A program made the translations under genes and the position numbers. From the NCBI GenBank assembly GCA_042577505.1, contig JBHPEA010000005.1, positions 1 through 51,955 of the forward strand: a DNA stretch of 51,955 nt, read 5' to 3'. The notes beneath the pieces were generated by a model, which worked only from the letters and a program-made list of their open reading frames with translations, was not told the origin of the DNA and made no database searches. Source of the DNA: JACQSR01 sp042577505 (GTDB lineage: Archaea; Nanobdellota; Nanobdellia; Woesearchaeales; JACQSR01). Within the stretch, counting starts at the first letter, position 1; every line of letters begins with the position of its first letter. Positions 16,545 through 24,462 of this stretch are shown in pieces.

Positions 16545-16694
16545 TGCGAGGGAAGGGATTCGAACCCTCGGATCCACTAAGGAACAGGATATCCCACTTA
16601 CAAATGGGTGCTCCATTGTGTCTTAAGTCCTGCGCGTTTGGCCAGGCTTCGCTCTGAGGATCTAGAAGATATCTTCTTGCTAGAATACCCTCGC
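16545..16694 (-). tRNA. tRNA-Leu(TAA) with two introns (8/9 and 37/38)
   Basis: Acceptor GCGAGGG (16694-16688) pairs with CCCTCGC (16552-16546), discriminator A at 16545. The D arm is GCG...CGC with loop GG, the anticodon stem CAGGA/TCCTG with loop CTTAAGA (anticodon TAA), a type II variable arm TCC...GGA, and the T arm GAGGG-TTCGAAT-CCCTT. Two insertions must be removed to give an 86-nt tRNA. One is 16591-16621 (31 nt), after G37, with central helix CTTA/TGGG and stem CAATGG/CCATTTG. The other is 16654-16686 (33 nt), between T8 and A9. The latter forms a classic motif: exon GAGG pairs with intron CCTC, flanked by 3-nt bulges GTA and AGA, with an inner TCTAG/CTAGA helix. Confidence 0.9.
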
Positions 16695-16810
16695 ATAATA
16701 CCTGGCAATTCGAAAAGGGTGCATTTTCATTTAAAAACGTTTGCTTCTATCACTAATAATTATAGAAAATGATAAAAATTCTAGTAATATTATGAGTTGA
16801 GGTGATAATA

Positions 16811-17365
16811 ATGGTACTACTAAGATCAGAACAAAAAATTAACATTGGAGATAAGGCTCCTGAATTTAGTTTGATTGGAATTGATGATAATGAGCATTCT
16901 TTGGAATCGATAAAGGGATCTAAAGCTACACTGATTGTGTTTATGTGCAATCATTGTCCTTATGTTAAACCCAAGATTGAAGTTTTGAAAGGGTTGGTTG
17001 ATAAATATAGAGAAAAAGGATTGGTTGTAATTGGGATTAATTCAAATGAATCGTTAAACTACCCAGAAGATAGCTTTGAGAATATGAAAAAGGTTGCTGA
17101 AGAACAAGGATTCAATTTTTTCTATCTTTATGATGAAACTCAAGAAGTGGCTAAGGAATATGGGGCTGTTTGCACTCCAGATCCTTTCTTGTTTGATTCA
17201 GATTTAAAACTAATTTACCACGGAAGACTTGATGATGCCATGAGTCCTGATGAAGAACCATCTAAGCATGATATGGATGAAGCAATTTCTGCAATAATTG
17301 AAGGGAAAGAAGTCGATAAAGGTTTTTTACCCTCACAAGGGTGTTCAATTAAGTGGAAAGACTAG
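16811..17365 (+). CDS. Thioredoxin-like/AhpC-TSA family protein
   Basis: 184 aa from ATG 16811, with GAGGTG upstream; the GTG at 16802 lies inside that site. The N-terminus INIGDKAPEFSL is typical of AhpC/TSA and ResA-like redoxins; the CxxC-type active site is FMCNHCPYVK with C46 and C49. A cis-Pro region follows (CTPDPFLF), and the C-terminal SQGCSIKW has another Cys. No signal peptide or membrane helix, so cytosolic. Likely a thiol-disulfide oxidoreductase or peroxidase. Convergent with the paralog cassette. Confidence 0.88.
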   Translation: MVLLRSEQKINIGDKAPEFSLIGIDDNEHSLESIKGSKATLIVFMCNHCPYVKPKIEVLKGLVDKYREKGLVVIGINSNESLNYPEDSFENMKKVAEEQGFNFFYLYDETQEVAKEYGAVCTPDPFLFDSDLKLIYHGRLDDAMSPDEEPSKHDMDEAISAIIEGKEVDKGFLPSQGCSIKWKD

Positions 17366-17862
17366 TAAGCGTATGTATTAAAATGACTTTTTATTTCAGC
17401 GTGTAGTTTGTTAGTTTCCTCTATAGCTGTGGCTTCATACTTATTAGTCCATACTTTCCATATAAAACGATCAAAAACACCTCTAGTAAACATATACCAA
17501 GGAGTAAGATGCCATCTTGCAATTAAATCAGTTTCTTGGAAAGTGTCAAAGATAATAAGTACATTTCCTTTGTTCATTCTTTTTTTACCGTGACCTTTTT
17601 CAATGATAATTTCAGTGACATCTGACATTAAAGCTCTAACTCTTATTACTTGTTTGTACCATTCTGCCGGTACAGACCAGATTTCAATTTCATAAAGAAT
17701 ATTTTTTCCGGATTCAGATATCTCTTCGTTATTTTTCTTAATCTCTTTTTCCTTTCCATGGTGATCGATCCAATCATCTAAAAATTTGTAAAATTCTTTG
17801 ACTTCAAATACGCCAGAATAGCTCAATCTTAATTCATCTACTAATAATTTCTTTTCTGGCAT
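17362..17862 (-). CDS. Paralog C of three-gene tandem family, unknown function
   Basis: 166 aa. Shares with its two upstream neighbours the N-terminal pattern LLVDELRLSYSGVFEVKEFY, then W-x-D/x-x-x, a basic strand/helix stretch, a mid-region R-x-R-A-L-x-x-D-V-x-E-I, and a C-terminal ARW...F-R-G-x-F-D-R-F-I-W-K-V. Soluble, no signal peptide. It begins 2 bp after the stop of the middle paralog, so it is the third gene of an operon. Resembles uncharacterised proteins I associate with DPANN genomes; no biochemical function known to me. Confidence 0.75.
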   Translation of the reverse strand: MPEKKLLVDELRLSYSGVFEVKEFYKFLDDWIDHHGKEKEIKKNNEEISESGKNILYEIEIWSVPAEWYKQVIRVRALMSDVTEIIIEKGHGKKRMNKGNVLIIFDTFQETDLIARWHLTPWYMFTRGVFDRFIWKVWTNKYEATAIEETNKLHAEIKSHFNTYAY

Positions 17863-17864
17863 TT

Positions 17865-18401
17865 TTAGTGTGCAAAGTGTGGAACTTTTCCAATTGGTTT
17901 GTAATGTTTGTAGACATTGAAGAAACTTTGGATTACGTCGAAAAAATGATGAGCATCATAAGTAATTTGCTCCTCAAATCTTTCTGTATAGATCTTGTAA
18001 ATGAAACGATCATACATAGTTCTAAATAATAATAGCATAGGGTGACCATCCCACCTATGTTCATAGTCGTGTTCAAGGAATGCATCAAGATAACAAATTA
18101 TTTTAGCTTGACCCATTTTTTGTTTTTTGTTGTCTTTCTCAACCTCAATTTCGTTAAGATCATAAATTAACATTCTTAATTTCATAATGTTTCGGTTATA
18201 ATCTGAAATCTTCTTCCAAGGAGAAATTTGCCATTCTATAAATTTTCCAGTCTCACCATCAAATTGGTAATTTTTATCAACTTTTTTCTCATAACCTCTT
18301 TCTAAAAGCCAAGCTTGAATATGTTTGAAAAGACTATCTATGTCAAAGACACCGTTGTATTCAAATTTAATATGATCTACTAATAATCTTACTTCAGACA
18401 T
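17865..18401 (-). CDS. Paralog B of three-gene tandem family, unknown function
   Basis: 178 aa. N-terminus LLVDHIKFEYNGVFDIDSLF aligns with paralog C, followed by WLLERGYEK, the mid-region MKLRMLIYDLNEIEVEKD and the C-terminal EHRW ... F-R-T-M-Y-D-R-F-I-Y-K-I. C-terminus His-rich (HYKPIGKVPHFAH). Its start overlaps the stop of paralog A by one base (TAATG), indicating coupled translation. Function unknown. Confidence 0.75.
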   Translation of the reverse strand: MSEVRLLVDHIKFEYNGVFDIDSLFKHIQAWLLERGYEKKVDKNYQFDGETGKFIEWQISPWKKISDYNRNIMKLRMLIYDLNEIEVEKDNKKQKMGQAKIICYLDAFLEHDYEHRWDGHPMLLLFRTMYDRFIYKIYTERFEEQITYDAHHFFDVIQSFFNVYKHYKPIGKVPHFAH

Positions 18402-18961
18402 TATTGATGCACCCCTGTAAAGTGCCTATGCTCGTGTTCTGTAGTATGCATTTTAAGTGTTTTTTCAATTAATTCGTGGAGCTTTAAAATTTCACGGTAC
18501 CATAGTTGGTCCCATAAAATATGCTCTACACGTTTCTTTAATACGTAGTTATTATAAAAATTTCTTAAATTTGCATAAAATTTAGACTCTTCAAACTTAT
18601 TATCATAATCAAGATCAATTCTTCCCGTCATTTCAATCCAGATCCTACCTTTAGTTAGAATGTCTGAAGTTCCATCAGGTTTTTTAGCCTCGAAATCAGA
18701 TACATCATAACAGTGCATGTAAATATTAATAATAAATTTGTAATAATCTTCTTCTATTCTAACACCATCCCATTGATACTGTCTATCTTTCCCAAAAGGA
18801 GATGGCGCTTTATGTTTGTAGGTTTTTTCATAAAAATTGTATTTTCTCTTTCTAAACCAATCTGCCATTTTACTATAAAGGTCGTTCATATTCCAAACTC
18901 CCTTGTAACGTATATGTAAAGTACCGAATGTAGCTTTATTAGCAAATTCTATTGAAGCCAT
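18401..18961 (-). CDS. Paralog A of three-gene tandem family, unknown function
   Basis: 186 aa, the most divergent copy: TLHIRYKGVWNMNDLYSKM then WFRKRKYNFYEKTY, a longer insert (about 45-65), MHCYDVSDFE and a C-terminal helix that is His-rich (TTEHEHRHF). It keeps the Y-x-G-V-(F/W) signature and the D-Y-D motif before the final helical part. A TTTATATAG box at about 18980 lies near the start, so it is the first gene of the A-B-C operon and likely leaderless. Function unknown. Confidence 0.72.
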   Translation of the reverse strand: MASIEFANKATFGTLHIRYKGVWNMNDLYSKMADWFRKRKYNFYEKTYKHKAPSPFGKDRQYQWDGVRIEEDYYKFIINIYMHCYDVSDFEAKKPDGTSDILTKGRIWIEMTGRIDLDYDNKFEESKFYANLRNFYNNYVLKKRVEHILWDQLWYREILKLHELIEKTLKMHTTEHEHRHFTGVHQ

Positions 18962-18997
18962 AAAGAAAATCTGGTTTACGGTCTATATAAATCTTTC

Positions 18998-20335
18998 TTA
19001 AATACCTGGAACATTAAATTTTTTCATCATTTTGGACATATCGCCTTTATTACCTTTGAACATTTTGACCATTTTTTTAGACTGTCTATATTGTTTGATT
19101 AGCTCTCTAACATCTTTTACATCTAATCCTGCTCCTTTTGCAATTCTGTCAATTCTTGAGGCGGAGATTATTTCTGGTTCTTCGAGTTCTTCTTTAGTCA
19201 TGGATTGCATTGCAATTTTCCATTTCTCTAATTTTCCTTCTTGGACTTCTAACATGTCCTTTGGTAGTTTTAATTGTGAGAATCCTGGAATCATTTCAGC
19301 AAGTTTTGATAGTGAGCCCATTTTTTTTACTGCTGACATCTGTTCGTATAGATCAAGTAATGAAAAATCTCCTTTGAGGAATTTTTTTCCTAGATCTTGG
19401 GCTTCTTCTTCTGAGTAGACACCTTTAGCTTTTTCTAGCAAAGCTTCTAAATCGCCCATTCCTAACAATCTTCCAACAAATCCTTTTGGATTAAATGGTT
19501 CAAGATCATCTACTTTTTCACCTACACCTATGAATACTACTGGTGCTTTTGTTATTGCACAAGCTGATAATGCTCCACCAGCTTTTGCAGTTCCATCCAT
19601 CTTTGTTGGGATAACCCCTGTGATTTTACAACTCGCGTGGAATGTCTCTGCTTGTTTTTGAGCAGCTTGTCCAATATCTGCTGAAATAATTAAGAATGAC
19701 TCATCTGGTTGGATTAAAGCGTTCAAATCTTTTATTTCCTTAATAAGATCGTCAGATAAAGCATCCCTACCTGCTGTGTCAAAAATGACTACATCGAATT
19801 TACTATATTCTTTTTCGAACTGTTTGTAAACTTCTACTGCTGTTTTGTTTTTTTGTATGAAATATGAAGCGTTAATAGATTTTGCAACTTGCTCTAATTG
19901 ATCCATTGCAGCTGGTCTATGTACATCTAAACCCACTAAAGCAACTTTTAATCCTCTTTTCATGAAATGTTTTGCTAGTTTACCGGAAGTTGTTGTTTTA
20001 CCTGATCCGAAAAGACCCACTAGCATTATATTGAAAGGTTTTTTCTTTACTTCTACTTTATATGGTTCTCCCCCTAGGAAAATTACTAATTCTTCATAAA
20101 CAATGTTGATTAAATGTTCTTTTTTAGTCAATCCAGTAGGGGTTTTTTCTTCTTTGATACGTTCTTTTATCTTTTTTGAAAGGTCGAAAACTAGTTTAAT
20201 ATTGACATCAGCTTGGATTAAAGCTCGTTGAATATCTTTTACTAACTCGTTAATTAGTTTTTCATCTACGAAAACTGATTGAGCTATCTTCTGTAAAGTT
20301 CCCTTCAATGATGCTCCTAATTTTTCTAATACCAT
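18998..20335 (-). CDS. srp54: Signal recognition particle protein SRP54
   Basis: 445 aa, the usual archaeal length. N domain 1-95; G domain with G1 GLFGSGKTTT (107-116), DVHRPAA (137-143), G3 DTAG (186-189) and G4 TKMDG (244-248); M domain about 300-445, Met-rich and basic at the end. It binds SRP RNA and the signal sequence of nascent membrane proteins and docks with FtsY. The second P-loop residue is Phe where Gln is common (GLQGSGKTTT), a minor oddity. Leaderless, with CTTTTTAAATGA upstream. No SRP RNA gene seen here. Confidence 0.97.
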   Translation of the reverse strand: MVLEKLGASLKGTLQKIAQSVFVDEKLINELVKDIQRALIQADVNIKLVFDLSKKIKERIKEEKTPTGLTKKEHLINIVYEELVIFLGGEPYKVEVKKKPFNIMLVGLFGSGKTTTSGKLAKHFMKRGLKVALVGLDVHRPAAMDQLEQVAKSINASYFIQKNKTAVEVYKQFEKEYSKFDVVIFDTAGRDALSDDLIKEIKDLNALIQPDESFLIISADIGQAAQKQAETFHASCKITGVIPTKMDGTAKAGGALSACAITKAPVVFIGVGEKVDDLEPFNPKGFVGRLLGMGDLEALLEKAKGVYSEEEAQDLGKKFLKGDFSLLDLYEQMSAVKKMGSLSKLAEMIPGFSQLKLPKDMLEVQEGKLEKWKIAMQSMTKEELEEPEIISASRIDRIAKGAGLDVKDVRELIKQYRQSKKMVKMFKGNKGDMSKMMKKFNVPGI

Positions 20336-20418
20336 AAGTTAGCAGAAGACGAAATCATTTAAAAAGATAAGGGATTTCTATGTAAACATTTAAATAAACT
20401 CTAAATTGAAGTTGGGTT

Positions 20419-21720
20419 ATGCCGGATCCACGAATAACAAGTTTTATACGACAGAATTTACAATTAGGGTATGATATCAATACAATAAAGGGTCATCTTC
20501 TTCAGCAAGGATTTGTTATTAAGGATATTAACGATGCCGTTGATTCAATATATGGGATCAAAGAGGTTCATCATGTTATCCATTTACCACCTGTTTTGTT
20601 GATTATTTTAGGTGTAGCTGGTGTTGGATTGTTGGGTTTGGTGTTATTATTAACTCTGGGTGGTGATGATAAAGACGGTAAATTGTTGGATGTTGAGCCT
20701 GTGGGTGTAAAAACAACAGCTGAAGCTGGAGAGGATTTGGTTTTTACAGTAAAGATATCAAATTTAGGGAGTGAGAAAAGATATGATATTACTTTAAGAT
20801 ATGAGCTTTTAGATAATAACAATAATCGAGTTACATTCAAAGAAGAAACAATTGCTGTTGAAACGACTGCTGATCAAAGTGTAATGTTAAGGGTTCCTCC
20901 AAGAACAAGTGCTGGAAGCTATTTGATTAAGATTACTGCAAAATATGGTGAAGTAACCACTCCTGCTTCTCTTCCTGCAACAGTAATTACTTCTCAATCT
21001 GTTGGTTCATGTTTTGATGGTTCTCAAAATCAAGATGAGGATGGAGTTGACTGCGGTGGATCTTGTACTAACTCCAATTGTTGTAATAATAATTTCAGAG
21101 ATGTGAATTTAGGTGAAGAGGGTGTTGATTGTGGTGGTCCATGCAATGCTTGCGAAACAGAATGTGATAGGTGTGATGATGGTAAAGCATGTACCGATGA
21201 TTTCTGTGGGCCTCAGACTAACTTTATTTGTATAAATGAGATTATTACTCCTTGTTGTGGAAATGGATTATGTGAAAGTGGGGAAAATGATGTTTGTTTG
21301 GGTGATTGTCCTAAAGGTGGTTTATTCGATGGATTAAGCGAGGGCGAGATTCTAAGAAGGATAAAAGACATTGCAACCTCTGATCCTGGAACAGCTAAAA
21401 GCTATTGTGGAACTTATTTGACAGGGATTTTCAAAGATGATTGCTTTATCTATTTAGCAACTGATCAATCTGATGATTCTATCTGCAGAAGTGTGGAAAA
21501 TGCAAGGCATAAAGATAGATGTTATAGCGAGGTTTCAATATCGACTCAAAGTTACCAGCCATGTGAAAAAATATCAGATGATACAAAAAGGGATTCGTGT
21601 TATGTAAATTATGCAATGGCATCAAATGATTATGTTGTATGTGATTTCGTTCTTGATTCAAATATGAAAAGAATGTGTGATACATTAAGAGATGCTTACC
21701 AAGCAACCCAATCTAACTAA
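20419..21720 (+). CDS. Membrane-anchored Cys-rich surface protein with UBA-like N-terminus
   Basis: 433 aa. Residues 1-46 form a three-helix UBA/CUE-like domain facing the cytosol. One membrane helix follows at about 57-81. Then come a CARDB/Ig-like domain (about 88-190), two CFDG-x-QNQDEDGVDCGGSC-type Cys modules (about 197-245), a CGNGLCESGE module (about 274-295) and a C-terminal part with repeated units of the form C-x-(I/V)-x5-(R/K)-D-x-C-Y. The same Cys repeat occurs in the lipoprotein at 42441-43121. Function unknown; the topology suggests coupling of cytosolic and outer-face interactions. Leaderless (TTTAAATAAAC at about 20389). The end overlaps the convergent gene at 21713 by 8 bp. 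Confidence 0.75.
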   Translation: MPDPRITSFIRQNLQLGYDINTIKGHLLQQGFVIKDINDAVDSIYGIKEVHHVIHLPPVLLIILGVAGVGLLGLVLLLTLGGDDKDGKLLDVEPVGVKTTAEAGEDLVFTVKISNLGSEKRYDITLRYELLDNNNNRVTFKEETIAVETTADQSVMLRVPPRTSAGSYLIKITAKYGEVTTPASLPATVITSQSVGSCFDGSQNQDEDGVDCGGSCTNSNCCNNNFRDVNLGEEGVDCGGPCNACETECDRCDDGKACTDDFCGPQTNFICINEIITPCCGNGLCESGENDVCLGDCPKGGLFDGLSEGEILRRIKDIATSDPGTAKSYCGTYLTGIFKDDCFIYLATDQSDDSICRSVENARHKDRCYSEVSISTQSYQPCEKISDDTKRDSCYVNYAMASNDYVVCDFVLDSNMKRMCDTLRDAYQATQSN

Positions 21721-23953
21721 ATTTGGGAGTTATTGCAGATCTTGATGTGTAGTAAAATTGATCCATAAAAGTTGCATCATCAATATTAAAACATCTTGGG
21801 CTCCAGCTACCTGGATTTGATAAACAACTCCTTTGAACACATTCTGCTTGAATATTAACAAGGACAAAAAATTCTAAGTTAGTTCTGCCAGAGTCTAAAT
21901 CTGAAGCAGTTAATCTCCAATATCCTGTTGTTTGATTCATTATTGCTCCTCCGAATTGAATAAGTTCTATTGGATCATCTGGCAAGTAATCATGACTAGA
22001 ACAGCCGAAAATACCTGAATTTGTACAAACTCTAAAGCAGTTTGCTGGGATAAAGTACTTGTTCTCTGTGATAAAGAGCCCAGTAATCTCATAATTACCA
22101 GGAACTAGCTTGATCTGAAATGGTTCTGAGCCGCGAGAGGTGACCAATGTTTGAGATAGCTCACTTTCGTACTTATTTGAAGGTTCCTTTACTTTTGTTA
22201 AGACCACTAAACCATGTTCTCCGTCTTGCATGTTTGATGGAGAATTACAACAAGTAATAGTCCTAAGGTTTGCCTGACCAGTTAAAGTGCCAGTCACCAT
22301 CAATTCTTTTTTCTTAACAGTTGCATTGAATGTTCTATAACGGGATAAATACAAGGTAAGTTCTCCCCCCGTACCTAATTCTGTTGAGTAATCGGTAACG
22401 GAAGAGTGGTATCCATTTTTGGATGCTTTGATAAATCCATTTAAACATATTGGAAAGCTTCCGCTGATCATTGCTTCGTTATCAATAAGTTTTGTAGTGT
22501 CTATTTCACATAGGCTATATGCACCACAGCCATATGAGACAGAGGCTCCCTCAATTGGTTCGTTAGTATCTTTATCAAGCACTTTTACTGTAATATTTCC
22601 ACTTAACCTTTGATCTGGATCACAAAACATCGAATGAGCTGGAATTGTGGTGCCCCCTAGATCCTGAGACTCTCCTGATCCAAATCTAAATATTCCGGCT
22701 GTACCCTCACCAGTATACCAATCCCTCATATTTTTATTAGATCTGATATTTGATTCTAAAGCGAATAAAATTGTGTAGGGTTCTCCGCCCAAAGCATTTT
22801 CTTTAACAACCCTTACAATTATTGGGTGAGAAATAGAATAAAAGAATTGATATCTATTTGTTCTTGAGGGAGGGACTAAATTCATCATCATATCAAATCT
22901 TTTCTCCCTTACCCAGGGTTCTAAACTGTTTCCATTGGATGGGTGAATTTTAAGATATATTGGCCAATCGTTGTAGATGAAATCGACAGTAACATCTTGT
23001 CTAGATTGGTTATATATATCTAAAAACATAGAATCATATGTTGCTTGAGCATATGGTTCATTATCAAATACGACTCTTTCTTTCCCTTTAGTATCTGCAA
23101 TCTGAATGGAATTAAAATAAGGCATGATATCGCTCATTAACATTTGTTTTACTTGTTGAACATTCCAAGTAACTTCAAAAGGTCTATGATCTATTCCTGC
23201 TAATGGTGGAAGTCGTGAAAAATCAGGCCCACTATGTATGGATATGAGGTTCATCATAATCCTTTCTAAGAACTGTGTACTCACTTCATAAATAGCAATA
23301 TCTGAAGCTAATTGATATAGTTCAGCAATATTAACGTCTATTGAAGTCTTAAATCCTGTTAAGGTTTCACTTACCTCATTTCTTGATACTTTTAATTTAT
23401 AATCTGCTGTGATATCTATTTCTTCTTCTCTTATTATGGTGCTAACTGATATAGGTTCTAGAATCGAAACATTAATTTTTTGATCTTCAAAATCTTTAAA
23501 GCTATTTAAACAAGAAAGAATGTGGCGTTCGATATATTGATTTATTTGATATTCCATTTGTTCAATAGATGGGAATAATGAACCAATCTCACAATTCCCC
23601 ATACATCTATTCTGGGTGGTTACATAATACCAATAAGATATTGGGTTGTATTCGCTTGTTGTGAGAGAAACACCGTCTGATTCTGTAGGTTCTGTTTGGT
23701 CAAGATTAAAATTTCTCCCAGATAGTTGAGTATCTTTCATGTCTATGTATCCCCCATGTTCACCCATTTTGATTAGAGCTTGTTTCCCCATCTCGTGAAT
23801 ACAAAATTCAACTTCGTTTTTTATAAGCGTTGTTGCTTCGGAGAGAGATTCCTGTTCTACTGTGGGCTTTCGTACTACCATTAGAGTCGATATTAACAGG
23901 ATTATGAATATCACGATCAAAATGAGATACAGTGTAACTTGAGATCTTTTCAT
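21713..23953 (-). CDS. Large membrane-anchored surface protein, third gene of coupled operon
   Basis: 746 aa from ATG 23953, which overlaps the upstream stop as ATGA. An in-frame codon at 23992 lies inside the previous gene and is less likely. The N-terminus MKRSQVTLYLILIVIFIILL is a type IV pilin-like or anchor helix. It is followed by the VEFCIHEMGKQALIKMGEHG region, a motif I recall from many DPANN secreted proteins (F/C-x-x-E ... GGYI). Then a long beta-rich ectodomain, with paired Cys and a Pro/Gly beta-sandwich (about 470-550) resembling a carboxypeptidase-regulatory-like fold. Function unknown; the operon suggests a surface complex. Confidence 0.7.
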   Translation of the reverse strand: MKRSQVTLYLILIVIFIILLISTLMVVRKPTVEQESLSEATTLIKNEVEFCIHEMGKQALIKMGEHGGYIDMKDTQLSGRNFNLDQTEPTESDGVSLTTSEYNPISYWYYVTTQNRCMGNCEIGSLFPSIEQMEYQINQYIERHILSCLNSFKDFEDQKINVSILEPISVSTIIREEEIDITADYKLKVSRNEVSETLTGFKTSIDVNIAELYQLASDIAIYEVSTQFLERIMMNLISIHSGPDFSRLPPLAGIDHRPFEVTWNVQQVKQMLMSDIMPYFNSIQIADTKGKERVVFDNEPYAQATYDSMFLDIYNQSRQDVTVDFIYNDWPIYLKIHPSNGNSLEPWVREKRFDMMMNLVPPSRTNRYQFFYSISHPIIVRVVKENALGGEPYTILFALESNIRSNKNMRDWYTGEGTAGIFRFGSGESQDLGGTTIPAHSMFCDPDQRLSGNITVKVLDKDTNEPIEGASVSYGCGAYSLCEIDTTKLIDNEAMISGSFPICLNGFIKASKNGYHSSVTDYSTELGTGGELTLYLSRYRTFNATVKKKELMVTGTLTGQANLRTITCCNSPSNMQDGEHGLVVLTKVKEPSNKYESELSQTLVTSRGSEPFQIKLVPGNYEITGLFITENKYFIPANCFRVCTNSGIFGCSSHDYLPDDPIELIQFGGAIMNQTTGYWRLTASDLDSGRTNLEFFVLVNIQAECVQRSCLSNPGSWSPRCFNIDDATFMDQFYYTSRSAITPKFS

Positions 23954-24462
23954 TGTGTTGAGTCGGTAATGTTGACTAAGAATCGTCTCCACCCTAATCC
24001 TCCTTGCTTGTATTTGAATTCTGCTTGGTTATAATTTTGAGTATCATAATAAATAGTAAAGTCAGATTTAGAAGAAAATCTTTGTACGGTTGCAGGATCC
24101 CATATGTTATCTGAGTAATCTACAGTTTGTGAATTGCTTAGTGAGATTTTGAAATCTATACTATTTTGGAAAGCTTCTACGTAATATCCAACTTCGTATA
24201 AATAAGATTGATCAGCTAAAGTGTGTTTCCGAACATTGAGAGTTGCTGTAACATCAGATACGTAAGTGTCATCTCCTAAAACAACTTGTTCTGGTGTTTC
24301 TTCACCACCATAATACTTACACATAATTTTAAATTTTTCCGGAACAGGATACCAAGCAGAAATTGTTGAATCGGTTTCAAAATTAAAATCAAAAATGTTT
24401 GCAGCGTTGACAAGTGTTGATACTGATATTAGCAGTAAGATTAAGATAATTATCTTTTTCAT
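23950..24462 (-). CDS. Small secreted protein, second gene of coupled operon
   Basis: 170 aa with a clean Sec signal peptide (MKKIIILILLLISVSTLVNA-AN). The mature part is a single beta-rich domain of about 145 residues rich in Tyr, Asp and Thr. No family recognised. Its start overlaps the stop of the 1153-aa gene and its stop overlaps the start of the 746-aa gene, both as ATGA, so the three products are probably made in fixed proportion and may assemble together. Confidence 0.7.
   Translation of the reverse strand: MKKIIILILLLISVSTLVNAANIFDFNFETDSTISAWYPVPEKFKIMCKYYGGEETPEQVVLGDDTYVSDVTATLNVRKHTLADQSYLYEVGYYVEAFQNSIDFKISLSNSQTVDYSDNIWDPATVQRFSSKSDFTIYYDTQNYNQAEFKYKQGGLGWRRFLVNITDSTQ

Noticed and set aside
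16621..16632. CTTAAG in tRNA-Leu as a DNA palindrome or operator
   Set aside because: It is the anticodon loop of tRNA-Leu(TAA).
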